A DNA stretch of 64,000 nt, taken from Ruminococcus sp. Lineage in GTDB: Bacteria; Bacillota; Clostridia; Oscillospirales; Ruminococcaceae. The translations under genes and the position numbers were made by a program. The number at the start of each line of letters is the position of its first letter. Position 1 is the stretch's first letter. The notes beneath the pieces are model-generated. The model did not search any database and was not told the origin of the DNA. It saw nothing but the letters and a program-made list of their open reading frames with translations. Below, in pieces: positions 17,815 to 25,509 of this stretch. The stretch covers positions 1 to 64,000 of the forward strand of contig JAGCYM010000086.1 of the NCBI GenBank assembly GCA_017960805.1. Reading direction: 5' to 3'.

Positions 17815-18255
17815 TCAGATTCCCGATGAACCGAAGCCTCCGCTCCCTCTTTCTGTTTCGGTGAGAGAGTCGCTTATTTCGATTTCGGGAAAAATGACCT
17901 TGGTTGGTATGAGCTGGGCAATTCTCATTCCGGGCTCAACGATAAAATCTTTTTTTCCGTGATTTATGAGCGGAATGAACCATTCTCCGCGGTAGTCACT
18001 GTCGACTACTCCAACACAGTTGGCGAGTGATACGCCGTATTTTGTTGAAAGACCGGAGCGGGGATATATAAGCATTGCGACGTCAGTACAGTCAGTCTCA
18101 GCTGTAAGCCCGGTAGGTATCATTTTTATTTCCTGCGGAGCGAGCGTAACAGGCTTGTCCAGGCAGGCACATATGTCCATTCCGGCGCTTCCTGCAGTCG
18201 CTCTGGATGGTATGACTGCATTTTCGTTAAGTTTTTTGAATGTTAGCTTCATCAT
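17815..18255 (-). CDS. dut: dUTP diphosphatase
   Basis: A 146-residue trimeric-type dUTPase with the five family motifs: AGSAGMDICA, PRSGLSTKYGV, NCVGVVDSDYRGEW (catalytic Asp), RIAQLIP and the C-terminal arm ERGSGGFGSSG. It hydrolyses dUTP to dUMP and pyrophosphate. The start overlaps the stop of the U32 gene; two consecutive ATGs (18255, 18252) are possible. Confidence 0.96.
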   Translation of the reverse strand: MMKLTFKKLNENAVIPSRATAGSAGMDICACLDKPVTLAPQEIKMIPTGLTAETDCTDVAMLIYPRSGLSTKYGVSLANCVGVVDSDYRGEWFIPLINHGKKDFIVEPGMRIAQLIPTKVIFPEIEISDSLTETERGSGGFGSSGI

Positions 18256-20291
18256 TCAATTCCTCTGTAATATAGTCCGCGGGTGATGTTGCCTTCAGGT
18301 TTTGAACCGGAGACAGCCATCGCGGTCTGCTGAGCGTTTTCATCATATAGGATAACCAGGCCAAAATCAGTACGAGGTAGTTCTGACAGCCGGTCATTCA
18401 TGTAAAGAATATCTGAATTAAGTATTTCAACAAATTCCTTGGAACAAGCAACAGGAAGTGAACGTCCTGTACGGTCTGTAAGATGCCTGGAACATTTCTG
18501 GCAGCCTATTTCATTGCGGATCGGGCAGTTCCGTGTCAGCATTAGCGGAAGTCTTCCGTAGATGACAGTTCCAAGAGTAAGAACTGTTTTAACTTTCGAA
18601 AGCTGTTCTGTCGTTGCCTCAATTGAGAACACACAGTCTTCAAGTCCGAGCATGCGAAGATACTCAGCGCTGTATGAATTGAAAACATTAAGTGTGAAGC
18701 TTCCGTGGAGTTTCATACCCAGAGCTTTGCCTATTGCTATGCTGTCCGGAGTGTGACAGAAGAGCCTGTTTGTTCCGAAGTTTTCTTTCAGCGCTGACAG
18801 ACGTGTAGTTAGTCTGTCCTCATCTGAAATGAAGCGCGGCGGAGAAATAATGATTTTCTCTGGTGATATCTTCCTTATAAGTGCTTCATCAATAATCGCT
18901 TCCGGGATTATCACATATTCTGAGTTTTCAGCTGCTGCAATCGCCTGTTCAGTTGTGCGGCAGAGAGTTCTTACCGGAATCGCACCTTCACGGACTGCGC
19001 GTTTGACACATGGAAGTTCGGGAAGTAATCCTGTTACATTATAGTGCGGAGTGTTTTTATCAATTACCGCTTCAGTTAGTTCCTCAGATAGTTTTCTTCT
19101 CAGTTCATTGAGCTTTCCTGCGGGAACGAACAGACCATCATCTATGTCGGCAGAAAGCTGCCCGAGTCTGAAAACAGTGTCTCCGAGCTTGGAAAGCTGT
19201 TTTTCTATCGCAGATATATCAGTCGGCCGATTCATCGCCTTGTCAGGTATCTCGCCTGTGACTGTTACCGATATCTCGCCGCATACGGCGGATATTTCAA
19301 CCGGTTCCCCGGATTTGACCTTTGCTGTCATGTCAATTGAGAAAACCTGGCGGGGAGAGCGGTAGAGCTCATGTATCTGCGGTATAAGCGTTCTTGCGGC
19401 TGTGACATCATCCTTCTCACGGATTCCGAACATATTCTGTCTTTTCCCTGTAAAGTAACCGTCTGTAAATCCGCTGCGAGAAAAAATCCCACGCAGGAGC
19501 TGCATATCCGGAGCTTTTCTGTCAAGAGCTTTTTTGAGTTCATTGACGGATGAAGCTACATATTCAGGACGCTTCATTCTGCCTTCGATCTTGAGTGAAT
19601 CAACACCGATGGCACATAGTTCTTCCGCTTTTTCGAGAAGAGACAGATCTTTAAGAGACAGAGCCGCATTTGATTTGTTGCCTGCAGCCGAAAACGGCAG
19701 ACGGCAGGCCTGTCCGCAGCATCCTCGGTTAGCAGATCTTGAACCGATCATAGCGGACATATAGCATTGACCTGATACTGACATACAAAGAGCGCCATGC
19801 ACGAATACCTCGACTTCGATATCCTCACGGCAAATCCGTTCAATGACGTTTCTGTCAAGTTCGCGTGCGGGTACAACTCTCATATATCCCAGGCTTTTGA
19901 GCATCCTGGCTGCAGAGGCAGTGTGGACTGACATCTGCGTTGAGGCGTGTATTACCGCATCAGGTACAATACTGCGTATTATCTGTGCACCGCCCCAGTC
20001 CTGCACTATATAACCGTCAACTCCAAGCACAGAGGTTGACCGGATATATTCGCTGAATCCCGGAGCTTCATCATCAGAAATAATTGTATTCACCGCGAGA
20101 TATAGCTTTGCTCCATAGCTGTGACAGAGTCGCAGAGCTTCCGCGAGTTCATCATCTGAGAAGTTTGTTGCGCTGCTACGGGCTGAGAATCGCTTCCCGC
20201 CTGCATATACGGCGTCAGCTCCTGCCCTCAGTGCTGCGCGGAGAGCCTCATGACTGCCCGCAGGTGCGAGTATCTCGGGTGATCGGATCAT
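18252..20291 (-). CDS. U32 family peptidase / RlhA-like protein with DUF3656-type C-terminus
   Basis: A 679-residue protein beginning PEILAPAGSHEALRAALRAG, the U32 TIM-barrel signature. Conserved elements follow: VFVHGALCMSVSGQCYMSAM and the Cys cluster in RGCCGQACR and later CPIRNEIGCQKCSRH, which fit an Fe-S cluster. Family members include the 23S rRNA C2501 hydroxylase RlhA and clostridial 'collagenase-like' proteins; the long C-terminal part is typical of the latter group in Firmicutes. Peptidase activity is not established for this subgroup. Coupled by 4-bp overlaps to zapA and dut. Confidence 0.88.
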   Translation of the reverse strand: MIRSPEILAPAGSHEALRAALRAGADAVYAGGKRFSARSSATNFSDDELAEALRLCHSYGAKLYLAVNTIISDDEAPGFSEYIRSTSVLGVDGYIVQDWGGAQIIRSIVPDAVIHASTQMSVHTASAARMLKSLGYMRVVPARELDRNVIERICREDIEVEVFVHGALCMSVSGQCYMSAMIGSRSANRGCCGQACRLPFSAAGNKSNAALSLKDLSLLEKAEELCAIGVDSLKIEGRMKRPEYVASSVNELKKALDRKAPDMQLLRGIFSRSGFTDGYFTGKRQNMFGIREKDDVTAARTLIPQIHELYRSPRQVFSIDMTAKVKSGEPVEISAVCGEISVTVTGEIPDKAMNRPTDISAIEKQLSKLGDTVFRLGQLSADIDDGLFVPAGKLNELRRKLSEELTEAVIDKNTPHYNVTGLLPELPCVKRAVREGAIPVRTLCRTTEQAIAAAENSEYVIIPEAIIDEALIRKISPEKIIISPPRFISDEDRLTTRLSALKENFGTNRLFCHTPDSIAIGKALGMKLHGSFTLNVFNSYSAEYLRMLGLEDCVFSIEATTEQLSKVKTVLTLGTVIYGRLPLMLTRNCPIRNEIGCQKCSRHLTDRTGRSLPVACSKEFVEILNSDILYMNDRLSELPRTDFGLVILYDENAQQTAMAVSGSKPEGNITRGLYYRGIE

Positions 20292-20653
20292 ATACTGTCT
20301 TTGAGCTGCTTGAGCTTGACCATGTTCTCAAGCTGAACGATCTTTGCCTTGAGAGCTTCTATTTCCTTTACAGCGGCATCGCGTTCAATACGTGTCTTGC
20401 CAGCTTCATCAACATACTCCTTGGTCTGAGTACGGATATTCTCGAGGCGCTGATTTGATTTGTTGAGGTCGTCAAGAAGTGCGAGAGCTACCATGATGGA
20501 AGCAGTATACGGAGAAGAGCCGCTTCCTGCGTTAACAATCTCATCAATCTTGGATTCAAGCACTCTTGCGAGTGAGTAGACGTAATTTGGTGATTCGGAA
20601 GTTCTGAGTTTATATTCCTTTCCGCAAATCATTACTTTTACTTCATTGAGCAT
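20288..20653 (-). CDS. zapA: Cell division protein ZapA
   Basis: A 121-residue protein: an N-terminal ZapA domain (VKVMICGKEYKLRTSES, then YVYSLARVLESKI) and a C-terminal coiled coil (about 65-118). ZapA stabilises FtsZ bundles at mid-cell. It overlaps the U32 gene by 4 bp, a frequent neighbour pair in Clostridia. Confidence 0.88.
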   Translation of the reverse strand: MLNEVKVMICGKEYKLRTSESPNYVYSLARVLESKIDEIVNAGSGSSPYTASIMVALALLDDLNKSNQRLENIRTQTKEYVDEAGKTRIERDAAVKEIEALKAKIVQLENMVKLKQLKDSI

Positions 20654-20690
20654 TTTTGTATCTTCCTTTCTGCAGCAGATGCCGCACTGT

Positions 20691-22172
20691 TTATCTTGTT
20701 TTAAGGTCAGGAAGCATAAGGGCTTCTACTTTGTCTTCAATATATTCACATGTTTCTTCCCAGCTGTTTCCGTCCTTTAGATATTTTTGGCTTATTGAAT
20801 CAACAATAGCAATTTTAATATCAGCGTCATATTCAGTTATAATTCCGGTGTAATCCAGAGCTTTCGCATTTCTGTCCAGGATACTCATGTAATCCTGCCC
20901 GTTAATAAAGTGCTTGGTTATTTCATCATCATATATGAATTCATCTTCAATAAGAAATGATGTAACATCCAGGCAGTTTGGGACATATGAAGCCTGATAA
21001 GCTGAATCTATAAGACCACTTACATCGATAGTAGAGTAATAAATGAAATCCAGAGCTTCATTTCCGTTGTCAGTCGCTGTATTGACAGCGAGCATTGTTC
21101 CTCCCCAGCTATATGGAGAAGGTCCTTCACAAAGTGCCCATTTTCCAAGCGTATTTCCTTCTGTTACTGTCATGCCAAAGCCGTAGTTATCAAATCCCCA
21201 TGAAGGAATGAAGTAACCCATGCAGCATTCCTTCTGACCGGCATACATCCAATCGTCTGTCCACTGTCCGTTTTTGGAGACACCTCCACAATCCCAGAGG
21301 TCCTTTGCCAGGTCTGCGAACTGCTTTATTTCATTGCTGATATTGAGCTTGTTATCATTTATGAGCGGAGATGTAAGTTTGCCTGTATAAGCGGTCCACA
21401 TACCGCCAACTGAATCAGCAAGAGCTGTCTTTCCTTTTGACACCTCAGAGACCGTTTTTGCTGTTTCCTTGAATTTTTCCCAGTCGGCTACCTTAACCTG
21501 CATCTCTTCCGGGGTTTTAACATTGAGATATTTTTCTGCAAGTTCTGCATTGTAGGCAAAACAGCCAGGAGAAGCACCCCATGTCAGAGCTTTAAGTACT
21601 CCTTTATTGTCTCTGCCCTGTTCAAGTGTATATGGGTACATCTCACTCAGTTCATCCTCGCTAATGCCTAATGCTTCGATAGGAGCTGAGCGTGAATCAT
21701 TATTCAGGAGTTTCAGAGCCCAGTCAGGTTCACAGAGGTAAACGTCAATATCTTCGCCTTCGTTGAATAACTTGTCATAGTATTCATACGCATCCGAACC
21801 ACCTACAGAAAGGCAGATGAATTTGACTTTTGTGCCGGACTTAGTTTTCATGTCCGCTCCGTCTTTGACATTGTTTACATCCATACCGAGCCAGTCTGCG
21901 AGAAGATATGATGCATCATATGGATTCCAGGAAAGTACTGTGAACGTGTCACCTCCTGAACCCAGCATAGTTCTATTTGGTTCAGTAGGAGCTGGTTCAG
22001 TTGTTTCCTCTTCAGTCACTTCTTCTGTCGGTTCCGTAACTATTTCTCTTGTTGAAACCGGTTCAGGTATTTCAATTTCATCGTCCATCATAGGGTCGTG
22101 CCCGCATGCTGTCAGTGCGATTGTTGCGATGAAAGAAAGAGCAGTTACGATAGCTGTGTTTTTGAATTTCAT
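20691..22172 (-). CDS. Extracellular solute-binding lipoprotein (sugar ABC type), orphan
   Basis: ATG 22172 (MKFKNTA) is preceded by AAAGGAG nine bases upstream. The 493-residue product has lipobox LTAC, then an acidic Thr/Pro/Glu spacer (about residues 30-70), then a family-1 type solute-binding domain (FTVLSWNPYD..., a central WGASPGCFAYNAELAEKY motif, DFIYYSTIDVSG). No permease or ATPase gene is adjacent; it lies between lexA (55 bp upstream) and zapA (37 bp downstream). It may be a substrate-binding subunit of a distant transporter or a surface sensor. Substrate unknown, carbohydrate by family. Confidence 0.85.
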   Translation of the reverse strand: MKFKNTAIVTALSFIATIALTACGHDPMMDDEIEIPEPVSTREIVTEPTEEVTEEETTEPAPTEPNRTMLGSGGDTFTVLSWNPYDASYLLADWLGMDVNNVKDGADMKTKSGTKVKFICLSVGGSDAYEYYDKLFNEGEDIDVYLCEPDWALKLLNNDSRSAPIEALGISEDELSEMYPYTLEQGRDNKGVLKALTWGASPGCFAYNAELAEKYLNVKTPEEMQVKVADWEKFKETAKTVSEVSKGKTALADSVGGMWTAYTGKLTSPLINDNKLNISNEIKQFADLAKDLWDCGGVSKNGQWTDDWMYAGQKECCMGYFIPSWGFDNYGFGMTVTEGNTLGKWALCEGPSPYSWGGTMLAVNTATDNGNEALDFIYYSTIDVSGLIDSAYQASYVPNCLDVTSFLIEDEFIYDDEITKHFINGQDYMSILDRNAKALDYTGIITEYDADIKIAIVDSISQKYLKDGNSWEETCEYIEDKVEALMLPDLKTR

Positions 22173-22227
22173 GTTGAGCATCTCCTTTGAAATAATGATT
22201 TGAAGTCGTTCTGGTGCGTTTCAGAAA

Positions 22228-22809
22228 TCAATAATATCTCTTAAGACCTATGACTTTGCCGAGTATCTCGCATTCATCAAGGATTATCGGTTCCATAGTA
22301 TCGTTTTCCGGCTGAAGTCGGTAACAGTCATTTTCTTTGAAGAAACGCTTTACAGTTGCATCTTCACCATCTATGAACGCAACGACTATATCGCCGTTTT
22401 CAGCGTATTCAGTCTTCTTGACTATTACTATATCTCCATCGAGAATACCTGCGTTTATCATGCTTTCACCGCGTATTTTCAGTGCAAACAGCTCGTTAGG
22501 ATCGCATCCCGGGGCTTCAAAGCTTATATATCCCGTAATATCCTGTACAGCGCTGATCGGCTGACCAGCCGTTACAACACCTAGAACCGGAACAGAAGAG
22601 GAATGACTGTTCGGAAGACGCAGTGAACGGTTTAAATTTTCAGATTTTTCCAGCAGTCCCTGGTCAATCAGTGCGTTGATGTAATAATGGGCGGTTGATG
22701 TGGATTTGAAACCTGCTGCATCCATTATTTCGCGGACTGATGGCGAGATGCCTTCACTGAGCCGGCTTTTTATATATTCAAATATTTCAAGTTCTTTTTT
22801 TCTTGACAT
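22228..22809 (-). CDS. lexA: LexA repressor
   Basis: A 193-residue protein with an N-terminal winged helix (PSVREIMDAAGFKSTSTAHY) and a C-terminal S24 autoprotease domain. The self-cleavage site Ala-Gly lies in VVTAGQPI, the nucleophile in RGESMINAGI and the Lys base in ATVKRFF. LexA represses SOS genes and is cleaved when RecA filaments form. Its ATG shares a base with the murC stop (TAATG). No GAAC-N4-GTTC-type box was found nearby, so its operator here is unknown. Confidence 0.96.
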   Translation of the reverse strand: MSRKKELEIFEYIKSRLSEGISPSVREIMDAAGFKSTSTAHYYINALIDQGLLEKSENLNRSLRLPNSHSSSVPVLGVVTAGQPISAVQDITGYISFEAPGCDPNELFALKIRGESMINAGILDGDIVIVKKTEYAENGDIVVAFIDGEDATVKRFFKENDCYRLQPENDTMEPIILDECEILGKVIGLKRYY

Positions 22810-24239
22810 TAATCTTTCTCCTCTGCAAGTTTTTTCAGAACCATTTTAGCAATCTTATATGCATCTCCGCAACCAAGTGTGATAACCAGGTCTCCTGGCT
22901 GTGCGTGCTCGCAGACATAATCACAGATCTGCTGGAAATTAGCATATTTGCGCTCATCAGTCCATTCTGCAGTTTCGTCCTGAGGGAACCAGATGCATTC
23001 TGGTATTTTTTCTGCCAGATGGCGGGTGAAAATACCATATGTGTTCTTTTCACGGCTGCCCATAATATCAGTGAGAACTGCGTGATCCGGGATCTGAAGA
23101 ACACGTGCGAAGTCATCTAAAAGCAGTTTTGTCCTGCTGAATGTAAATGGCTGAAAAACAGCCCAGACATGGTTGAAATCCATTTCCATCGCTGCGTTCA
23201 GCGTAGCTTCAAGTTCTGTCGGGTGATGCGCATAGTCGTCAACAACGGTTATGCCTTTTTCGCAGCCAAGTTTCTCAAAGCGGCGCTTAGCTCCTCTGAA
23301 ATCCTCGAGACCTTTCTGTATAGAGGCAAAGTCTGCACCGACATATCTTGCTGCAGCAACTGCGGCAAGAGAATTGAGGACATTGTGGATGCCTGCTACG
23401 TGAAGGGTGATCGTTCCAAGTTTTTCACCGCGGAACATAGCGTCGTATGTTGTGAGCAGGCCGTTTTTATGCATGACATTTTCAGGATAGTAGTCACAAG
23501 AGTTGTCCTTGCCGAATGTTAATATTTCCTTTCCTGTGATTCCTTCGAGTGACTTCATTGAGTTTTCGTCAGATCCGTTGATGATTATGCATTTCGAAGT
23601 GTTTTCATTGAATTTATGGAATGACTTGATGATATTGTCAAGAGTTCCGAAATAATCAAGATGATCCGCGTCAATGTTGAGAATGACAGATATATCTGGA
23701 TAGAACTTTAAAAAATGATCTTCAAATTCACATGATTCACAGACAAGAATATCACTTGTGCCTGATTTTCCGCTACCGCCTATACAAGGAAGCTTGCCTC
23801 CGATATATGCTGAGAGATCGATACCAGCTGTATATAAAATCTGTGTTATCATGGATGTTGTGGAAGTTTTGCCGTGGGTTCCGGATACGCAGATCGCATT
23901 ATTGTACCAGCTTGTTACGATTCCAAGAAGATCTGCACGTTCGAGAACAGGGACACCGCTTGCCTTAGCAGCCATAAGCTCGGGATTGTCAGCCATTATA
24001 GCTGCTGTATGAACGATAAGATCTGCTCCCTCAATATTTTCAGCACGCTGACCGATGAATACAGGTATGCCCATTTTCCGGACGGCATCCAGGGTTTCAG
24101 TTTCATTATTATCTGAGCCTGTGAGGTAGTACCCCTGGCCGTGAAGTATCTGTGCAAGCGGGTACATGCCTGAACCGCCGATACCTATGAAGTGAATATG
24201 TTTTTTGCCTTCGAGAATATTGAGAATATTCTGATCCAA
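22809..24239 (-). CDS. murC: UDP-N-acetylmuramate-L-alanine ligase
   Basis: A 476-residue Mur ligase. Visible are the N-terminal GIGGSGMYPLAQIL, the ATP loop VSGTHGKTSTTSM, ILNIDADHLDYFG in the central domain and YAHHPTE in the third domain, all diagnostic for MurC. It adds L-Ala to UDP-MurNAc in peptidoglycan precursor synthesis. It leads the murC-lexA-lipoprotein-zapA-U32-dut-DUF4321 series from a near-consensus promoter. Confidence 0.97.
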   Translation of the reverse strand: MDQNILNILEGKKHIHFIGIGGSGMYPLAQILHGQGYYLTGSDNNETETLDAVRKMGIPVFIGQRAENIEGADLIVHTAAIMADNPELMAAKASGVPVLERADLLGIVTSWYNNAICVSGTHGKTSTTSMITQILYTAGIDLSAYIGGKLPCIGGSGKSGTSDILVCESCEFEDHFLKFYPDISVILNIDADHLDYFGTLDNIIKSFHKFNENTSKCIIINGSDENSMKSLEGITGKEILTFGKDNSCDYYPENVMHKNGLLTTYDAMFRGEKLGTITLHVAGIHNVLNSLAAVAAARYVGADFASIQKGLEDFRGAKRRFEKLGCEKGITVVDDYAHHPTELEATLNAAMEMDFNHVWAVFQPFTFSRTKLLLDDFARVLQIPDHAVLTDIMGSREKNTYGIFTRHLAEKIPECIWFPQDETAEWTDERKYANFQQICDYVCEHAQPGDLVITLGCGDAYKIAKMVLKKLAEEKD

Positions 24240-24276
24240 ATGATATCACCTTTTCTGAGAAATTGTTAGTATTAGC

Positions 24277-24296
24277 GGGTGAACTATCTATCACCC
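24277..24296. repeat. Inverted repeat in the murC leader
   Basis: GGGTGA (24277-24282) and TCACCC (24291-24296) form a 6-bp stem with an 8-nt loop between the murC promoter and start; an operator or leader hairpin. Confidence 0.4.
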
Positions 24297-24326
24297 TGTG
24301 GGTTGACATAATATACCTATTTTATT

Positions 24327-24355
24327 ATTATACTATAGTTGAAATAATTTTTCAA
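24327..24355 (-). promoter_or_regulatory. Sigma-A promoter of the murC-lexA operon
   Basis: Minus strand: TTGAAA (24355-24350), 17-bp spacer, TATAAT (24332-24327). The 348 bp between murC and spoVG hold this promoter and the divergent spoVG promoter; no other gene was seen. Confidence 0.85.
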
Positions 24356-24455
24356 TAGCAAATTGAATAAATGTTCTTTTTGGTGCGTAATTTCCATTGG
24401 TTCAGTGCTTTGACATTTTGCAGTAAAAAATATTTTTTAATTATTTAAATCAGTA

Positions 24456-24484
24456 TTGCACTTTTTAGATTAATATGTTATAAT
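24456..24484 (+). promoter_or_regulatory. Sigma-A promoter of spoVG
   Basis: TTGCAC (24456-24461), 17-bp spacer, TATAAT (24479-24484). A second weaker TTGACG lies at 24504-24509. I found no clear sigma-H element. Confidence 0.75.
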
Positions 24485-24587
24485 AAACATAAAGTGTTAG
24501 TTTTTGACGTAAACTTACATGTATAGGTATTTTTTAGATTCTTTAACGGGAATGGGAGCAAAGAAAAGAGCTAATCAGGAGGTAAAC

Positions 24588-24896
24588 ATGAATATTACAG
24601 ATGTCAAAATCAGAAAAATCCTATCGGAGGGAAGACTGCGTGCTGTTGTTTCTATCACGGTAGATGACATGCTTGCGGTCCACGATATCAAGGTTGTGCA
24701 GGGCGATGAGAGATTATTCGTTGCTATGCCGAGCAGGAAGGATGAGAATGGTGTTTTCCGTGACATCATTCATCCGATATCACCTTCTGCAAGGAAGATG
24801 TTTGAAGAGACCATTCTGGAAGCCTATGAAAGACAGATGGCTGCCTATGCTGCTGAGGAGGATTCTTCTGAGGCGGATACAGATACAGAAGACTAA
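24588..24896 (+). CDS. spoVG: SpoVG, RNA-binding septation/sporulation regulator
   Basis: Start ATG 24588 follows CAGGAGG. The 102-residue protein matches SpoVG over its whole length: MNITDVKIRKI, LFVAMPSRKDENGVFRDI, IHPISPSARKMFE and an acidic C-terminal tail. SpoVG is a small nucleic-acid-binding regulator of sporulation, septation and virulence genes in Firmicutes. It is monocistronic with its own promoter and terminator. Confidence 0.96.
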   Translation: MNITDVKIRKILSEGRLRAVVSITVDDMLAVHDIKVVQGDERLFVAMPSRKDENGVFRDIIHPISPSARKMFEETILEAYERQMAAYAAEEDSSEADTDTED

Positions 24897-24920
24897 GACA
24901 CAGAGAAAACATGATTATCA

Positions 24921-24966
24921 AAAAATGGCTGAAGCAGATTTTTTATCTGTTTCAGCCATTTTTTTA
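24921..24966. terminator. Bidirectional terminator between spoVG and the Nudix gene
   Basis: AATGGCTGAA (24924-24933) pairs with TTCAGCCATT (24951-24960) and is flanked by A- and T-runs, so it serves both convergent genes. Confidence 0.85.
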
Positions 24967-25500
24967 GATTCCGAGGATACGTGCCGCCTTCAGCAGTACT
25001 ATCTGTGTTTTCCCGTCGCGGATCGTTCCATCCATTACAAGAGCAACAGCTTCTGACAGAGGCATCTTAACCACATCAAGGAACTCATCAGGATCGAGTG
25101 ATTGTTTTTCATATGAAAGACCACGTGCGAGATACATGTATGTTATCTCAGAGTTGTATGCCGGTGTAGGCAGCATTTCTCCCATGAAAGTGTACTCTTC
25201 ACAGGTGCAGCCTGTTTCTTCAAGAAGTTCACGTCTTCCGCAGATTGCGTGATCTTCACCCTTTTCGAGCTTGCCGGCTGGAGCTTCAAGTGTGACGGTA
25301 TGAAACGGATAACGGAACTGCTTAACAAGCAGCACCTCGTTGTTCTCATTTACGGGGAGAACGCATACTCCTCCATGGTGGAGCAATATATCGCGTATAG
25401 CGGTGTTTCCGTTTTCAAGCTCGACCGTGTCATGCTTTATTGTGAAAATCTTTCCTTCAAATACAGTTTCACTGGTAAGTGTTTTTTCTTCAAGATGCAT
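24964..25500 (-). CDS. Nudix hydrolase, ADP-ribose pyrophosphatase type
   Basis: A 178-residue protein with a complete Nudix box, from GKLEKGED (Gly, Glu) through RRELLEETGC (the RExxEExG core) at about residues 76-98. The downstream loop PTPAYNSE is typical of NudF/ADP-ribose pyrophosphatases, which split ADP-ribose to AMP and ribose-5-phosphate. It lies 9 bp after the yfhO-like gene and probably shares its transcript. Confidence 0.9.
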   Translation of the reverse strand: MHLEEKTLTSETVFEGKIFTIKHDTVELENGNTAIRDILLHHGGVCVLPVNENNEVLLVKQFRYPFHTVTLEAPAGKLEKGEDHAICGRRELLEETGCTCEEYTFMGEMLPTPAYNSEITYMYLARGLSYEKQSLDPDEFLDVVKMPLSEAVALVMDGTIRDGKTQIVLLKAARILGI

Positions 25501-25509
25501 ATGTTTTCC

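Noticed and set aside
24240..24330. LexA (SOS) operator upstream of murC-lexA
   Set aside because: The only dyad (GGGTGA/TCACCC) does not match known Gram-positive SOS boxes.
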